From Antrodiella citrinella (Eukaryota; Basidiomycota; Agaricomycetes; Polyporales; Steccherinaceae), in contig SGPM01000082.1 in the NCBI GenBank assembly GCA_004802725.1, positions 25,999-89,998 of the forward strand: a stretch of 64,000 bases of DNA, written 5' to 3'. The position numbers and the translations under genes were made by a program. Positions within the stretch are counted from its first letter, which is position 1. Each line of letters opens with the position of its first letter. Positions 1 to 9,717 of this stretch are shown here, in pieces. The notes under the pieces were generated by a model. The model had not been told where the DNA came from. It did not search any database and saw only the letters and a list, made by a program, of their open reading frames with translations.

Positions 1-479
1 AGTACCTACAAGTGGGGGTACTTCGTCTTCGGTGTCCTGGCCCTCTTCTACGTTTGGTATGCGCCACCTTAATCTTCAGCTCACGTGCACACACTCATTC
101 GTGACACAGGTCTTCCCTACTTGGTCATGGTCCTCGTACCACATTCAACGCCGGCACCAGTGTCCGCACAGGATACGTCCGCGGCGCCGGTTTCGTCGCC
201 TTCATCACCATGCTCTACCCCATCGCATGGGGCTGCGGTGAAGGCGGGAACGTCATCTCACCCACGGGCGAGATGATCTGGTACGGTATCCTCGACTTGA
301 TCCTTGGTCCCATGTTCCTCTTCTTCTTTGTCTTTGGGTTGAGGAACGTGGACTATGGCGCGTTTGGCTTCCATTCGGGGAAGTACAGTGATGGGGCATA
401 TGGAAGTGGTGGTTATGGCCCAGGCGTGGGCCCAAATGCTGGACGATCGGTTGGTACTGGTACGAAGGCTAATGTGTAA
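1..479 (+). CDS. Opsin-related protein (ORP/HSP30-type), 3' part
   Basis: C-terminal part of a seven-helix microbial-rhodopsin-fold membrane protein, cut by the window edge. Exons are 1-56 and 110-479, with an intron at 57-109 that restores the frame from FYVW to the next helix. The segments around YPIAWGC and SPTGEMIWYGILDL are typical of fungal opsins, and the tail is rich in Gly, Tyr and Ser. In true rhodopsins the last helix carries the retinal-binding lysine (LDLxxK); here the motif reads LDLILG, so the Schiff-base lysine is absent. That places the protein with the opsin-related group (yeast HSP30/YRO2/MRH1), which are plasma-membrane stress-associated proteins without expected retinal binding. 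The family call is firm; function beyond the family is inference. Confidence 0.85.
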
Positions 480-905
480 GAAGCGTGAAGCCCGACTCAT
501 CTTGTAAAGTATCCCATTCTCGGTTCCGTCGTTGAGTATACCTTAGATACCTGTAATTTGGCTCAGGATCATGGATGTATTGTACTACTAGTTCTGTTCG
601 TGTGATTCTCATATTCAATCGTTTGTGTATCTTTTAGTTTGAAGAGTCCCCCTTGAAGTTCTGTGTGCCACTGAACTGTCGTCTCCCGAGATTCAGGGTC
701 TCACAAGCAGCAAAGCTTTTGTGTGCGCCTCATAAGCCCTTCATTCAATGAATGTCGACTACAAACAACTGACGGCAATCTCGTATCCAAGGACCTGCAG
801 CATCTGCTTAGTCGAGCTCGTACAAGCTCCGGGGGTGCGGAGATTCACTGTGGGATCGTCAGCTCGGAAATAACGAATCTGCAAGTATACTGTCATTGAC
901 AGCAC
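480..905. other. Intergenic, convergent 3' flanks
   Basis: 3' flank of the opsin-related gene (+) and of the repeat precursor (-). I see no coding signal. If the GTAAGT that overlaps the precursor's stop codon is used as a donor, a short last exon ending near 850 is possible, but the implied intron is only 31 nt. Confidence 0.4.
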
Positions 906-981
906 TTACGAAGGAAGGAGATGAGCTCCGTTCCAGGGATGAGGATGGAGTTCATCGCTGTCTCGAATGATAGGGCCCGTC

Positions 982-1056
982 TCTCGAATGTAGAAGATAG
1001 TGCGGGGACGCGTCATGATCCGTCTATTGAATATAGCATGGGGTCGCGTCATGAAG
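982..1056 (-). repeat. 36-bp coding tandem repeat in the last precursor exon
   Basis: GGGGACGCGTCATGA at 1004-1018 recurs as GGGGTCGCGTCATGA at 1040-1054, exactly 36 bp apart. On the minus strand this encodes two 12-residue units, RFMTRPHAIFNR and RIMTRPRTIFYI, in the C-terminal block of the precursor. The period is a multiple of three, so the frame is kept. Confidence 0.6.
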
Positions 1057-1092
1057 CGTTTCGAGACGGGGTCGGCTGAAGGTGCGCCGACA

Positions 1093-1236
1093 CTGGACAA
1101 TACGAATCGGTAAGCAGTTGGGAAAACCTCTGATCAAGTTGTGCGACTTACGGCGGGTCGGCGAGAGGTGCATTGACACTGAACGGGACGAATCGGTCAG
1201 CGGCCGGAGAAAATTTAGGCAAGTTACGCGACTTAC
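1093..1236 (-). repeat. Tandem duplicated exon-intron unit, period about 86 bp
   Basis: Two consecutive introns of the precursor (1236-1179 and 1151-1093) are near copies: both begin GTAAGTCGC, both contain CTGACCGATTCGT or CTTACCGATTCGT, and both end in CAG. They are followed by the related exon starts TGTCAATGCACCT and TGTCGGCGCACCT. The unit comprises one intron plus one short exon and encodes successive APLADP/APSADP repeats, so the protein repeat grew by duplication of whole intron-exon units. Confidence 0.7.
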
Positions 1237-1789
1237 GACGGGTCTGCGGATGGGGCGGTCGTCCCGCCGTGAGGGGGTGCCTCGGAAAGGACGTGATGGT
1301 GAGAGCCTCTGTGGCGACCAGTATGGTGCGACCTAGGCTCTGGACTGAAAGGCAGTAAGCATCATGATAGTAGCGGTACAGGATAGTGGACACTCACACA
1401 GCGCGCGCAAGCAACTGTTCTTCAAGTTCTCGTTTGATATAGCCTATCATCTGACCAAAGGCCAAAGCAACTTTGGCATCGCCACGAGCCACCAGGTCTT
1501 AAGGTCCTCGCGTTTGAAGTCTATCCCAGAGAGGAACTGGCCGAAGTTGAAGACACCACTCGTGTCGCCGGTGAATCCTTCGCGAGCCAGCGAGTCGAGG
1601 TTTTCGCGCTTGAAATCGCTTCCGGGAATGAACTTCCCCAACTTGAAGTTGAGGGCACTGCTGCTGAGTTCGTCGCGAGGCTCGAGCCAATAGATCGAGG
1701 TCTTCTCGCTTCGACACCCAATCCGAGGGAGAAACGGCGAAAGTGGGAGTGGCAGTAAGAGCAAGAGCGATAATAACAGAAGAATGCAT

Positions 1790-3465
1790 CTTGATAATGT
1801 AGAGTAGGTTGTAAGAGGTTGTAATCGTAAGAGGATGTACGTGAAAGAGAGTCGTAATAATAAGTATATGTGTAGATAAAAGAGCCAGGCTAATAGAGCG
1901 AAGAGTCAGCGAATTGCGACTGCAAAAATGGGTGTCCGACTCACCAGCCAGCACCTGAACTTGGAATGAGCTCGAAAGAAAAAGGTGAGCTGGGGAACCA
2001 ACTGTAGAGGCACTCGCAGTTTAAGTACTAGCCCGATCTCCGATTCCCGTGGATGCCTTGGGAGCACACATACAAGTAGATGGCATCCATGACAGACAGT
2101 GGTTCCTCGTCCACGGTCCATGTATCTTGGCCTGAAACTGCACGACCACCACGCATTGACATGCTCCAGATGTCTGATGGTGCTACGAGAATAGCTCACT
2201 GCTCGCCACAACCTGTGTGTATACCTGAAGGTGTCGCGTGACCCTTCGTTATGAGCCGTACGGCTCTGAATCTTCACCGTGTTTGCTAGTTGAGTGTTGG
2301 CTGCACGGCGATCTCAACTGCCGAAAAAACATAGCGGGTGTCAATCAGGATTCAGAATCAGGAGGGATAATCACACACATCTTTGCACAGCCAATCCTCA
2401 TCGCATGCGACATAGAGACCTAACAGTATCAGCAAAATCGTGCTTGAGCGAGATACGACATTACCCTATAACACCACGACATTGTATACAGTACACAGCT
2501 GCGCGGCTTCAAGTTCGAAACCTGTGCAACTGCTTTCAAGTGATTAGATTGCAATTGATCTTGTTACCCCCATTGACAGATGAGAGAAATACCTTATTGT
2601 CACTAAGTATATAGAATGCCTACGTGGTAGACCTGGCTATGATATGATAGTCCACAGAGTCGTCGGTTGTTGACGTTGAGTATCCTACGTGAATAACCTG
2701 TTTTCTGTTTCACATTCTTGTATGCATTCTGTTACAGATACTGCATTTGTTCCGTAGTTCGCAGAGGCTGATTTCACGCGGCCATACTCGATGCTCCTGA
2801 TACTGGTATTGTTCGATAATCAGCTGAAGTATATGACACGAAGGCGTTGAACGTACTTCAGTTTTTGGGTACTCTGTTCTTGCTCGAGTCGAATGACTGG
2901 AATGTGAAATCGCATGCCTATGTTTCAGGGATATTCCGGACTGCTGACAGTCGGACGCTGTTGGACGCTAGTCTAAGTGGGGATGATGGATTGACCTGGA
3001 CCCACATCCTTGGAAGTTCTTCCGAACATCTACACTCGTGTCTTCTCATAGGGCCTGCTCTCCGGATCAGGGAAGCAAGGCTCCCCGTTGTCAAAGACTA
3101 TCGTCGCTCACCGTAGCGACTAGGGATTGGCTTGGTGGGTTTCTGGCCACGAAGAGACCACTAGCTGTAGGAGCTGTATGCTTATGGCATAGGGTGTCGT
3201 GGAAACCGCCCTTTCGGAGTGTCGGCTGGAGGCCTGACCATGATTTGATTACTGGATTCCTGCACACACGTCTCCCAACGACCACGACCATCGCATCCTC
3301 GTCCTCGTCCCCAAATACACTGAGCCTCGGACGGTGGCTCCTCCTTCCGCTCGGTGTGCCGCCTACGGGCAGGATCGGAGACATCCCTCGCCCCCAGAGT
3401 CAGGCGCTTCCCTATTCGTCCCGGTTTGGTAATAGGTCTATGCTGCGAACACTAGTCCGGCCTAC
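1790..3465. other. Intergenic, divergent upstream regions
   Basis: About 1.7 kb between the divergent precursor (-) and PEPCK (+). Open frames here are short and lack family signals or coherent splice structure. It must hold both promoters. I see no mobile element or RNA gene. Confidence 0.4.
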
Positions 3466-3472
3466 TATAAAG
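3466..3472 (+). promoter_or_regulatory. TATA-like element of PEPCK
   Basis: TATAAAG at 3466-3472, followed by a pyrimidine-rich tract typical of strongly expressed fungal genes and lying upstream of a probable 5'UTR intron. Position and sequence fit a core promoter; not tested. Confidence 0.45.
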
Positions 3473-3580
3473 TCTCCCGTCTCCCCGTTTTCCTTTCGTC
3501 GTCCTTTTGCTACCTCCGCTCCTCACGTTCTTCGTGCGCATACCCACCCTGACCCACAGCGTGTCCCTTCTTACTTTCAA

Positions 3581-3761
3581 GTGAGTCTCCAATCAAACAA
3601 ATGCTTGACGGACCTCAGCTCGGACGGTCGACGGACGGAACAGCTCCGAGCCTATTTGTCGCGTGCTTTCCTCATGACGCTCCGCTTCACCACTTTCAAT
3701 AAATTCAACGGGTTCTCGCTTTTCGCTTTTCTGTGCTCACTCTCATCCCTATCTTTTCCAG
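3581..3761 (+). other. Probable 5'UTR intron of PEPCK
   Basis: GTGAGT donor at 3581 and a pyrimidine-rich TTTTCCAG acceptor ending at 3761, 33 nt before the PEPCK ATG. At 181 nt it is longer than the coding introns, as leader introns often are. Inference from splice signals only. Confidence 0.45.
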
Positions 3762-3794
3762 CTTTTTCCTACCTTTGTCTCCACTCACGACATC

Positions 3795-5923
3795 ATGGTT
3801 TACACCCAAGGCGGAACCCCCTACGTGACCCCTCACATCTACCACAAGCACTATGCCCAGGCATTCGATGCGGAAGTGAGCAACTGTACGTCCCACATCA
3901 TTTTGTCGTCCTCCGAAGGCGCTCTGTCTCACATCCGAGTTGCACAGTGATCGGTCGCGACCTGGAGTACTTCTCCCAGGCCGGCTTCGACATGGATCGC
4001 ATCCAGCTCAAGCGCAACGCACCCGTTGCTCAGCTTTACGAGGATGCCATCCGCAACGAGGGCGCTATCATATCGTCTTCTGGTGCCCTCATCAACTTCT
4101 CGGGCAAGAAGACGGGTCGTAGCCCCAAAGACAAGCGTATCGTTTACGAAGAGACGTCCAAAGATGATATCTGGTGGGGCTCTGTCAACATCAAGATGGA
4201 TGAGCGTCAGTGCTTTCTCTCCACCTCTCCACCCCATCGATGCTGAACGTATTTCGTTTGCAGATACTTTCGAAATTAACCGAGAGCGCGCTATCGATTA
4301 CCTGAACACACGTGATAACGTATATGTCTTCGATGGTTACGCCGGCGTACGTTCATATTCGTTATACTCATACGCACGTGTACTGACATGCCGTTACTTC
4401 TGCTAGTGGGATCCCAAGTACCGTATTAAAGTTCGCGTTATCTGTGCTAGGGCTTATCACGCTCTGTTCATGGTGAGCATCTAGATCTCGGACTATATGC
4501 GCGGAGGATTCACGTATCGACCCTTTTCATTAGAACAACATGCTCATTCGGCCGACGGAGGAAGAGCTGCTGGAGTTTGGTGAACCAGACTTCATCATCT
4601 ACAATGCCGGACAGTTCCCGGCGAATCGATTCACCAAGGGCATGTCTTCTAGTACTTCCGTGGAGATCAACTTCAAACGTATGGAGATGGTCATTCTCGG
4701 AACTGAATACGCGGGAGAGATGAAGAAGGGTGTCTTCTCTGTGATGGTGAATAAATTTTTTTTCTGTCCTAACTTTTTTCCTGTCCTTTTGTTCTGTCCG
4801 ACGCTAACGGTTCACTTTAGCACTACCTTCAACCTGTGAAGTTCGGACAGTTGTCTTTACACTCTTCTGCCAATGTCGGTGTCGATAACGGCGATGTCAC
4901 TCTGTTCTTCGGTCTCTCCGGTACTGGAAAGACCACCCTCTCTACCGATCCTCGCCGCAAACTCATCGGAGACGACGAGCACGTCTGGTCCGACGAGGGT
5001 GTCTTCAACATTGAAGGTGGTTGTTACGCCAAAACCATCAACCTCTCTGCGGAGAAGGAACCGGAGATCTTCAGTGCAATCCGGTTTGGCAGTATCCTCG
5101 AAAACGTTGTGTACAACCCTATAACCCGCGTTCCCGACTACGATGACGTGTCTATCACCGAGAACACGCGATGCGCGTACCCAATCGAATACATCCCCGG
5201 CGCTGAGATCCCTTGCATGGTCAACAGGCAACCCAGCAACATCATCATGTTGACTTGCGATGCCTTCGGTGTCCTTCCTCCCGTTGCCAAGCTTACCCCT
5301 GAGCAGGCTAGCTACCACTTCCTCGCTGGTTATACCTCGTACGTGCTCACACTTATGGGATATATATCGTTTGCTGATGTCGATATACAGCAAAACTCCC
5401 GGTACTGAGGATGGTGTTTTGGAGCCCATACCCACCTTCTCGACCTGCTACAGCGCGCCGTTCATTGTTCTTCACGTAAGTTCCTTCTGAGCACTCCGTA
5501 TGTTAGCACATCTGACAGCTTCACTCCTTCCCCTCTTTATAGCCTGGCCGCTACGCTGAGATGCTCGCTGAGCGCATGGCCAAGAACGACGTCAACTGCT
5601 GGTTGATCAACACCGGATGGACAGGTGGCAAGTATGGTACGGGCAAGCGCTGCCCCCTCAAGGTCACCCGTCGCATCGTCGACGCCGTGCACTCTGGCGA
5701 GCTCGCCAAGGCGGAGTACGAGAACTTCGGCGTGTTCGGTCTGCAGATCCCCACGGGCCTCGACGGCGTCCCGAGGGAGTTGTTGAACCCGAGGTTGGCG
5801 TGGCAGGACAAGGAGGCGTTCGAGCGCGAGGTGAGGAAGCTCGGAGGCATGTTCAAGAAGGCGTTCGCGCTGTACGAGCAGGATGTAGATGAGAAAGTGA
5901 GGTTGGCGGGACCCCAGTTCTAA
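3795..5923 (+). CDS. Phosphoenolpyruvate carboxykinase (ATP)
   Basis: ATP-dependent PEPCK (EC 4.1.1.49): converts oxaloacetate and ATP to phosphoenolpyruvate, CO2 and ADP in the cytosol, the committing step of gluconeogenesis. Eight exons (3795-3885, 3948-4205, 4264-4346, 4407-4472, 4534-4746, 4821-5338, 5391-5475, 5543-5923) give 564 residues, close to the yeast enzyme. The P-loop [11 protein letters not shown] is followed by the metal-binding [14 protein letters not shown] and GGCYAK segments. N-terminal GRSPKDKR and the C-terminal [13 protein letters not shown] substrate/nucleotide loop are intact. The start is the first ATG after the leader intron. In fungi the gene is induced by non-sugar carbon sources and repressed by glucose, but I identified no specific regulator site. 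Called PCK1 in yeast and acuF in Aspergillus. Confidence 0.97.
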
Positions 5924-6203
5924 GAGGATATTGCAAGTTTTGGACGGTGCTACTTAGATATTGGTGGTCGTCTTTCCGGCGTTGAAGCTGGGGGCTTGAG
6001 CCTAGTTCTCCTCAGGTTTCGTTTCGGGTCAACACAAGGCGGACATTTCCTATTATAATGTAGCTATCATTTGTATTCACCGGAGACATTGTATAATATA
6101 AAAACACATCTAGAGATGTTCGTCGTATGCCGCGGGATTCGTGCGTCCACAACTACCGCGGACCGTGGGCGCGCTTATAATATTGTCTCTGCCGTTCATC
6201 GTT

Positions 6204-6774
6204 ATGCCTCCAGACTTCAAGACAGCGGTAAAACAAGAGGAAGCCTACCTCGCACAAGTACACCCCACAACGGAGGACATACCAACATGCATGACCCTCT
6301 TTGACGACTTCCTTCTCTGCCACGGTACGCACCACCCCCACCCCTATTCACTTCCTTAACCCATCTTCGTTCACGTTCACGTTCACCTGACCACGCCCCA
6401 TGCAGTGATGAACGCGCAAGTCAAATCCCTGTACCGATACGGCAAGATGACGGAATGCAGCCAGAAGGTGGAAGACTTCAAGTTCTGCATGAGCAACAAC
6501 TGGATGCACCCGGAGGAGAAGCGGGAGGCGTGGCTCCGCCGCCGCGCGGAGTGGTGGGCGAACAGGCGGTTGGGGAAGAGCAGCGAGGATGTGTGGGACA
6601 TCAGGACGTGAGTTCTTTCGTGTTTGGTCATGGGTTCCTCTGTGATGTAAGGGGAGAAGACTGATTCTTTGACGGATGTTGGTTGGGGTGTGTAGGGAGC
6701 CTTTGAAGAATTACCCGCCGCCGGCCCCGAGTGTCTCGCTTGACATGCTCAAGTCGATAAAGACGGTCGACTAG
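6204..6774 (+). CDS. DUF3128 / EMI1-like twin-CX9C protein
   Basis: Exons 6204-6324, 6406-6607 and 6696-6774 encode 133 residues. Two CX9C motifs, CMTLFDDFLLC and CSQKVEDFKFC, identify the DUF3128 family (yeast EMI1-like). Twin CX9C cysteines normally form two disulfides in a helical hairpin, and many such proteins go to the mitochondrial intermembrane space, so that location is likely but inferred. A Trp/Arg-rich helix (EAWLRRRAEWWANRR) follows the second motif and the tail is Pro-rich. An in-frame upstream ATG at 6141 would add a hydrophobic stretch; I prefer 6204 because the family begins just before the first CX9C. It lies 280 nt downstream of PEPCK in the same direction, with no functional link known. 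Confidence 0.8.
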
Positions 6775-7831
6775 ATGAGCNGTATAGNGCGTTTCTGCCT
6801 TGAAGAGAAGAGNGGNNAGGAACCGGCATCCGCTACCCCACTATACCTATCANNTTCAGGAAGTACGTGCATACTTTCATGTCCCGCTGTATACCATAAT
6901 TNTACTCTAGAATAAGAGCATCGCTATTCAGGCAGACTGGAGGGACACAAGGACATAGTGTACATTCAGGCCAATACAGGGAGGATATTACAACAAAGCA
7001 GCCTGTTTTGTTGTGGTATGTACNGTTCATGATTTAAAAAAGATGCATGAGATGTCAAATCCTCTGCAGCTCCGACATGGTACAGAATTCAAATTGAATG
7101 TACAAATTGCCTGGAGTCTTGCGACGAGTCCACAAGACATACCACAGAATGGTTCAAAGGAGACAANNATGGTTCGCAAGACTTGAATATTCATGCATGG
7201 GTACAAGTCTATAGGGACAATCAGCTAGAGTGTTCCGGGAACGGNCGATACTTATTGCTAGGGTGTCACTCTGCCATTGCGACATGATATCGCCCTTCTG
7301 CCACATCGCCTGTCGCTCCTTCGCCGTCATCAACGAGACTTCCGCTGGCCGCCCGAGCTCNCCTGGTAGTGACTTTTTCGAACGCTTCTTTGACGGCGGG
7401 GAGTACACCAGTGCCATTCTCCGGACTCATAATGACTATCTCTGNGAGTAGAGCGCACAACACCAGCGAAAGGTGGATAGCACGNAATNATCAGAACGGA
7501 AGGGGAGGCCACAAAGCTAAATAAGAAAGACATGACAGGACAGGGACAGCAGTGACCACGTTACGAGATGACGAAATGGAAGTAACATCCAGGNGAAGTA
7601 AGCAGCTTGAGAGCACGTGGACGAGGCCTCGAAAGGAGTAGGGACAATGCCTCAGTGCGTGATACCCCAAGTTCCCCAACCAACATATCGACATGCTTAG
7701 CCACAAGAGAGGAGACGGGCAAAAATANACATCCATAGATTGAACAGTACTAGCGAGAGGTGCGGACAGTATTGCTCCTTGCTCGTAGAGGAAACCCAAC
7801 TCCGTCATCCGCATCGATCGCCGAGGAACAA
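6775..7831. other. Ambiguous-base region, possible degenerate minus-strand exons
   Basis: Single Ns are scattered through this stretch (for example 6781, 6902, 7024, 7361, 7594, 7728). On the minus strand two stretches read like protein, around 7700-7570 (VDMLVGELGVSRTEALSLLL) and 7400-7260 (AEVSLMTAKERQAMWQKGD), but I cannot connect them into a model. They may be 3' exons of the neighbouring P-loop gene or of a separate broken gene. Confidence 0.3.
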
Positions 7832-9335
7832 CTAGATTACCAGTCTGCAGGGGTCGAGCAGAAAAGTGGAACATGCGTCGAGTAGTCGACCATGCAAGAT
7901 TGANGCTTCAGATCCTTTCAAGCGGTCCAGNNATTCTTGCGCGACTTGAATGTCGCTATCGATAAGCACCTTGACAAAGATATCCTGGATTCTCTGAGAT
8001 GGAGGGATAATCACGCTGAGCCAACGAGTGCGCAGGCTAGGAATCTGCATGAAGATCCGTGAATGTGATGGATGATTGTCATCCACCATGAGATCTCGCG
8101 TAACCGCCAGTGCACGTTTGGTTGNCTCGCCGCCTGAATCGACTAACGATCGGATTTNCGCCTCAATGTCTGCACACCAGGCATCGTGAGTCTGTGCTGT
8201 GGCAGAGGCTGCTTCACACAGTCCTACTGACGGCCCTATGGTGTCCACGAAGTCGCGCACACGGTCAAGGTCGCCGGGCCTGGGTGAGCTGCTCTCAACT
8301 TGAATGGTCATCAAACTGAAACCGCACGAAGCAAACACAGACACTCACGTCACAGCGCAGAGTTCTTCCCAGATCCAAGGTTGCNTGTAGAAAGAACTCG
8401 CTGACTTCCGTCTCTCGAGTCTCCTGCAATTGGCAGCCCGCTCACAGGTCGCCATGACAATGTAGTTCTTGTTCGTGTCGACAAGCTGTGAGGGCGGCCT
8501 TTCTCCCGATTCTGGGACGTCACAGAGTAAGATGCAATGGTGGAGTGTCTTATCGAAGGTGATGAAGCTGCTATAGCGAGAGGGCTCAATGATCTCAGCT
8601 TTGCAATCGGCAAAGGCATACAGAGTTCTCCCGTAGTACAGTAGGGCAGGAAGTCCCTCGACGAGCAAACGGGTGAGGACATAGAATAGAAATGTCGTTT
8701 TGCCTGCAGAAAATGTATGTTCAAAACTCAACGATTAAATGTAGTTATCAGGACTTACCAAAGCCAGGCCATCCCATGACAATCAAACCACCTGCGGAGG
8801 AGGCCGGAAATGCTCCAAATTCGTGCGCCGCGTTGTTTCGGTACCGAAAGGCCTTCAGGATGGCGTCGTAGGCGTCGATAAAATCCTTTCGTATGAGCAT
8901 AACACGTCCCTCGGCCTCGGTCGGGATATAGTACTGCAGGTACGTCGCGGTGATTCTGTCCGATTACAAGTGCAAATCAGCGTTGTGTGTACAACAGCTT
9001 AGACTCGGAGAGACTTACTCCTGGCCCCACTTCACAACCGAAGCATCCGTCTTTTCCGTAGTCTCTTGACTGCGAGAAAAGCTAACGGGCTCCTCGCGCG
9101 AAAGGCGTTCTTGTTGCCACCAAGTATCGCCCGGCGGGACCTGTACAACACGAGTGACGAAGAGCTCTTTGCGGTGCTCCTAAGTCCATGATCGCGCCAA
9201 TTCTGCAGTGCGCTGAGCAAAGTCTTGGTTCCTTTCTAAGTTTTCAAGTGTCGATTTTGGTAGCATCGTTGAGTACTTTGAGTTGTACAGAGCTGGACGG
9301 AATGTGTCGGCCAGACCAACTAGAGTGATCGACCC
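7832..9335 (-). pseudogene. P-loop NTPase of the fungal Crinkler/RHS-like type, degenerate
   Basis: Exons 9335-9019, 8955-8759, 8703-8349 and 8315-7832 join in frame. The N-terminal part reads ITLVGLADTFRP, then QVPPGDTWWQQERL; the ATPase core has a Walker A motif GWPGFGKTTFLFYVL split by an intron after GF, then conserved hydrophobic strands (IVMATCER) and a helical C-terminal region. This layout is that of agaricomycete P-loop proteins grouped with Crinkler or retrotransposon-hot-spot proteins; that assignment is from memory of the family. The copy is damaged: an in-frame TAG at 9180-9182 replaces what is probably a Gln codon (WT*EHRKELF), the last exon runs into a stop with a better frame one base away near 7870, and at least five ambiguous positions interrupt it. 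Closest ATG is at 9266. Function unknown. Confidence 0.6.
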
Positions 9336-9717
9336 CTATTTGAACGAAGTAGGAATTTTACATAATAGACACGTGTTTTGCCAATACGCTCTGTTTATTA
9401 CTACAAGAGGCGCTTCATTGTCCCAAGAGAAGTAAAGGTTGCTTCTGTCACTGCGCTCCGGCCTCTTGGGCAGTACAGTACTGCGAACTGTTCAATTAAT
9501 GGTCGATATCAGCAAGCCTACTCGGCACGGTGACACGCGCGCAGGACCGGTCACCAAGCACGATCTCGGCAAGGTAACGCAGCCCTAGGCCTAGCACGAC
9601 TCCGAACGAGTGACATGTAAGAGGCCCGGCACTTTTCCTGATGAGCACGACAGCAGTTACAACAAGTTGAATACTCAGTACATTCGACAGCTCACACGCC
9701 TCTAGACACAAACCAGC
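9336..9717. other. Intergenic
   Basis: Between the 5' end of the P-loop pseudogene and the 3' end of MCM2. No coding or repeat signal seen. Confidence 0.4.

Larger units (their letters stand above)
906..1789 (-). pseudogene. Kex2-processed repeat secreted precursor with two compensating 2-nt frame breaks
   Basis: Exons 1789-1398, 1344-1237, 1178-1152 and 1092-906, joined by consensus introns of 53, 58 and 59 nt; the summed length (714 nt) is a multiple of three. The protein starts MHSSVIIALALTATPTFA, a clear signal peptide, in good start context. Lys-Arg dipeptides then head successive blocks: KREDLDLLAR, KRENLDSLAREG, KRED(L)DLVARG, KRELEEQLLARA. Blocks 1 and 2 end in similar cores (FIPGSDF, FLSGIDF). 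An Ala-Pro-Ala-Asp-Pro repeat segment and a final KR block follow. This is the architecture of fungal KEP (Kex2-processed) precursors. As sequenced the frame breaks twice: two bases are missing after the first LLAR (about 1680) and two are gained after the third KREDL (about 1499), the latter creating a TAA. Either the gene is dead or these are sequence errors. No specific peptide function is known to me. Confidence 0.65.

Noticed and set aside
3038..4246. 402-residue plus frame
   Set aside because: Mostly leader and promoter sequence read through into PEPCK exon 2; the genuine gene starts at 3795 in a spliced frame.
4857..5435. 192-residue minus frame
   Set aside because: Antisense shadow of the large PEPCK exon.
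9180..9182. Possible intron that would remove the in-frame TAG of the P-loop gene
   Set aside because: The only donor close upstream (GTACAA near 9285) would give the wrong phase, so the stop is taken as real.
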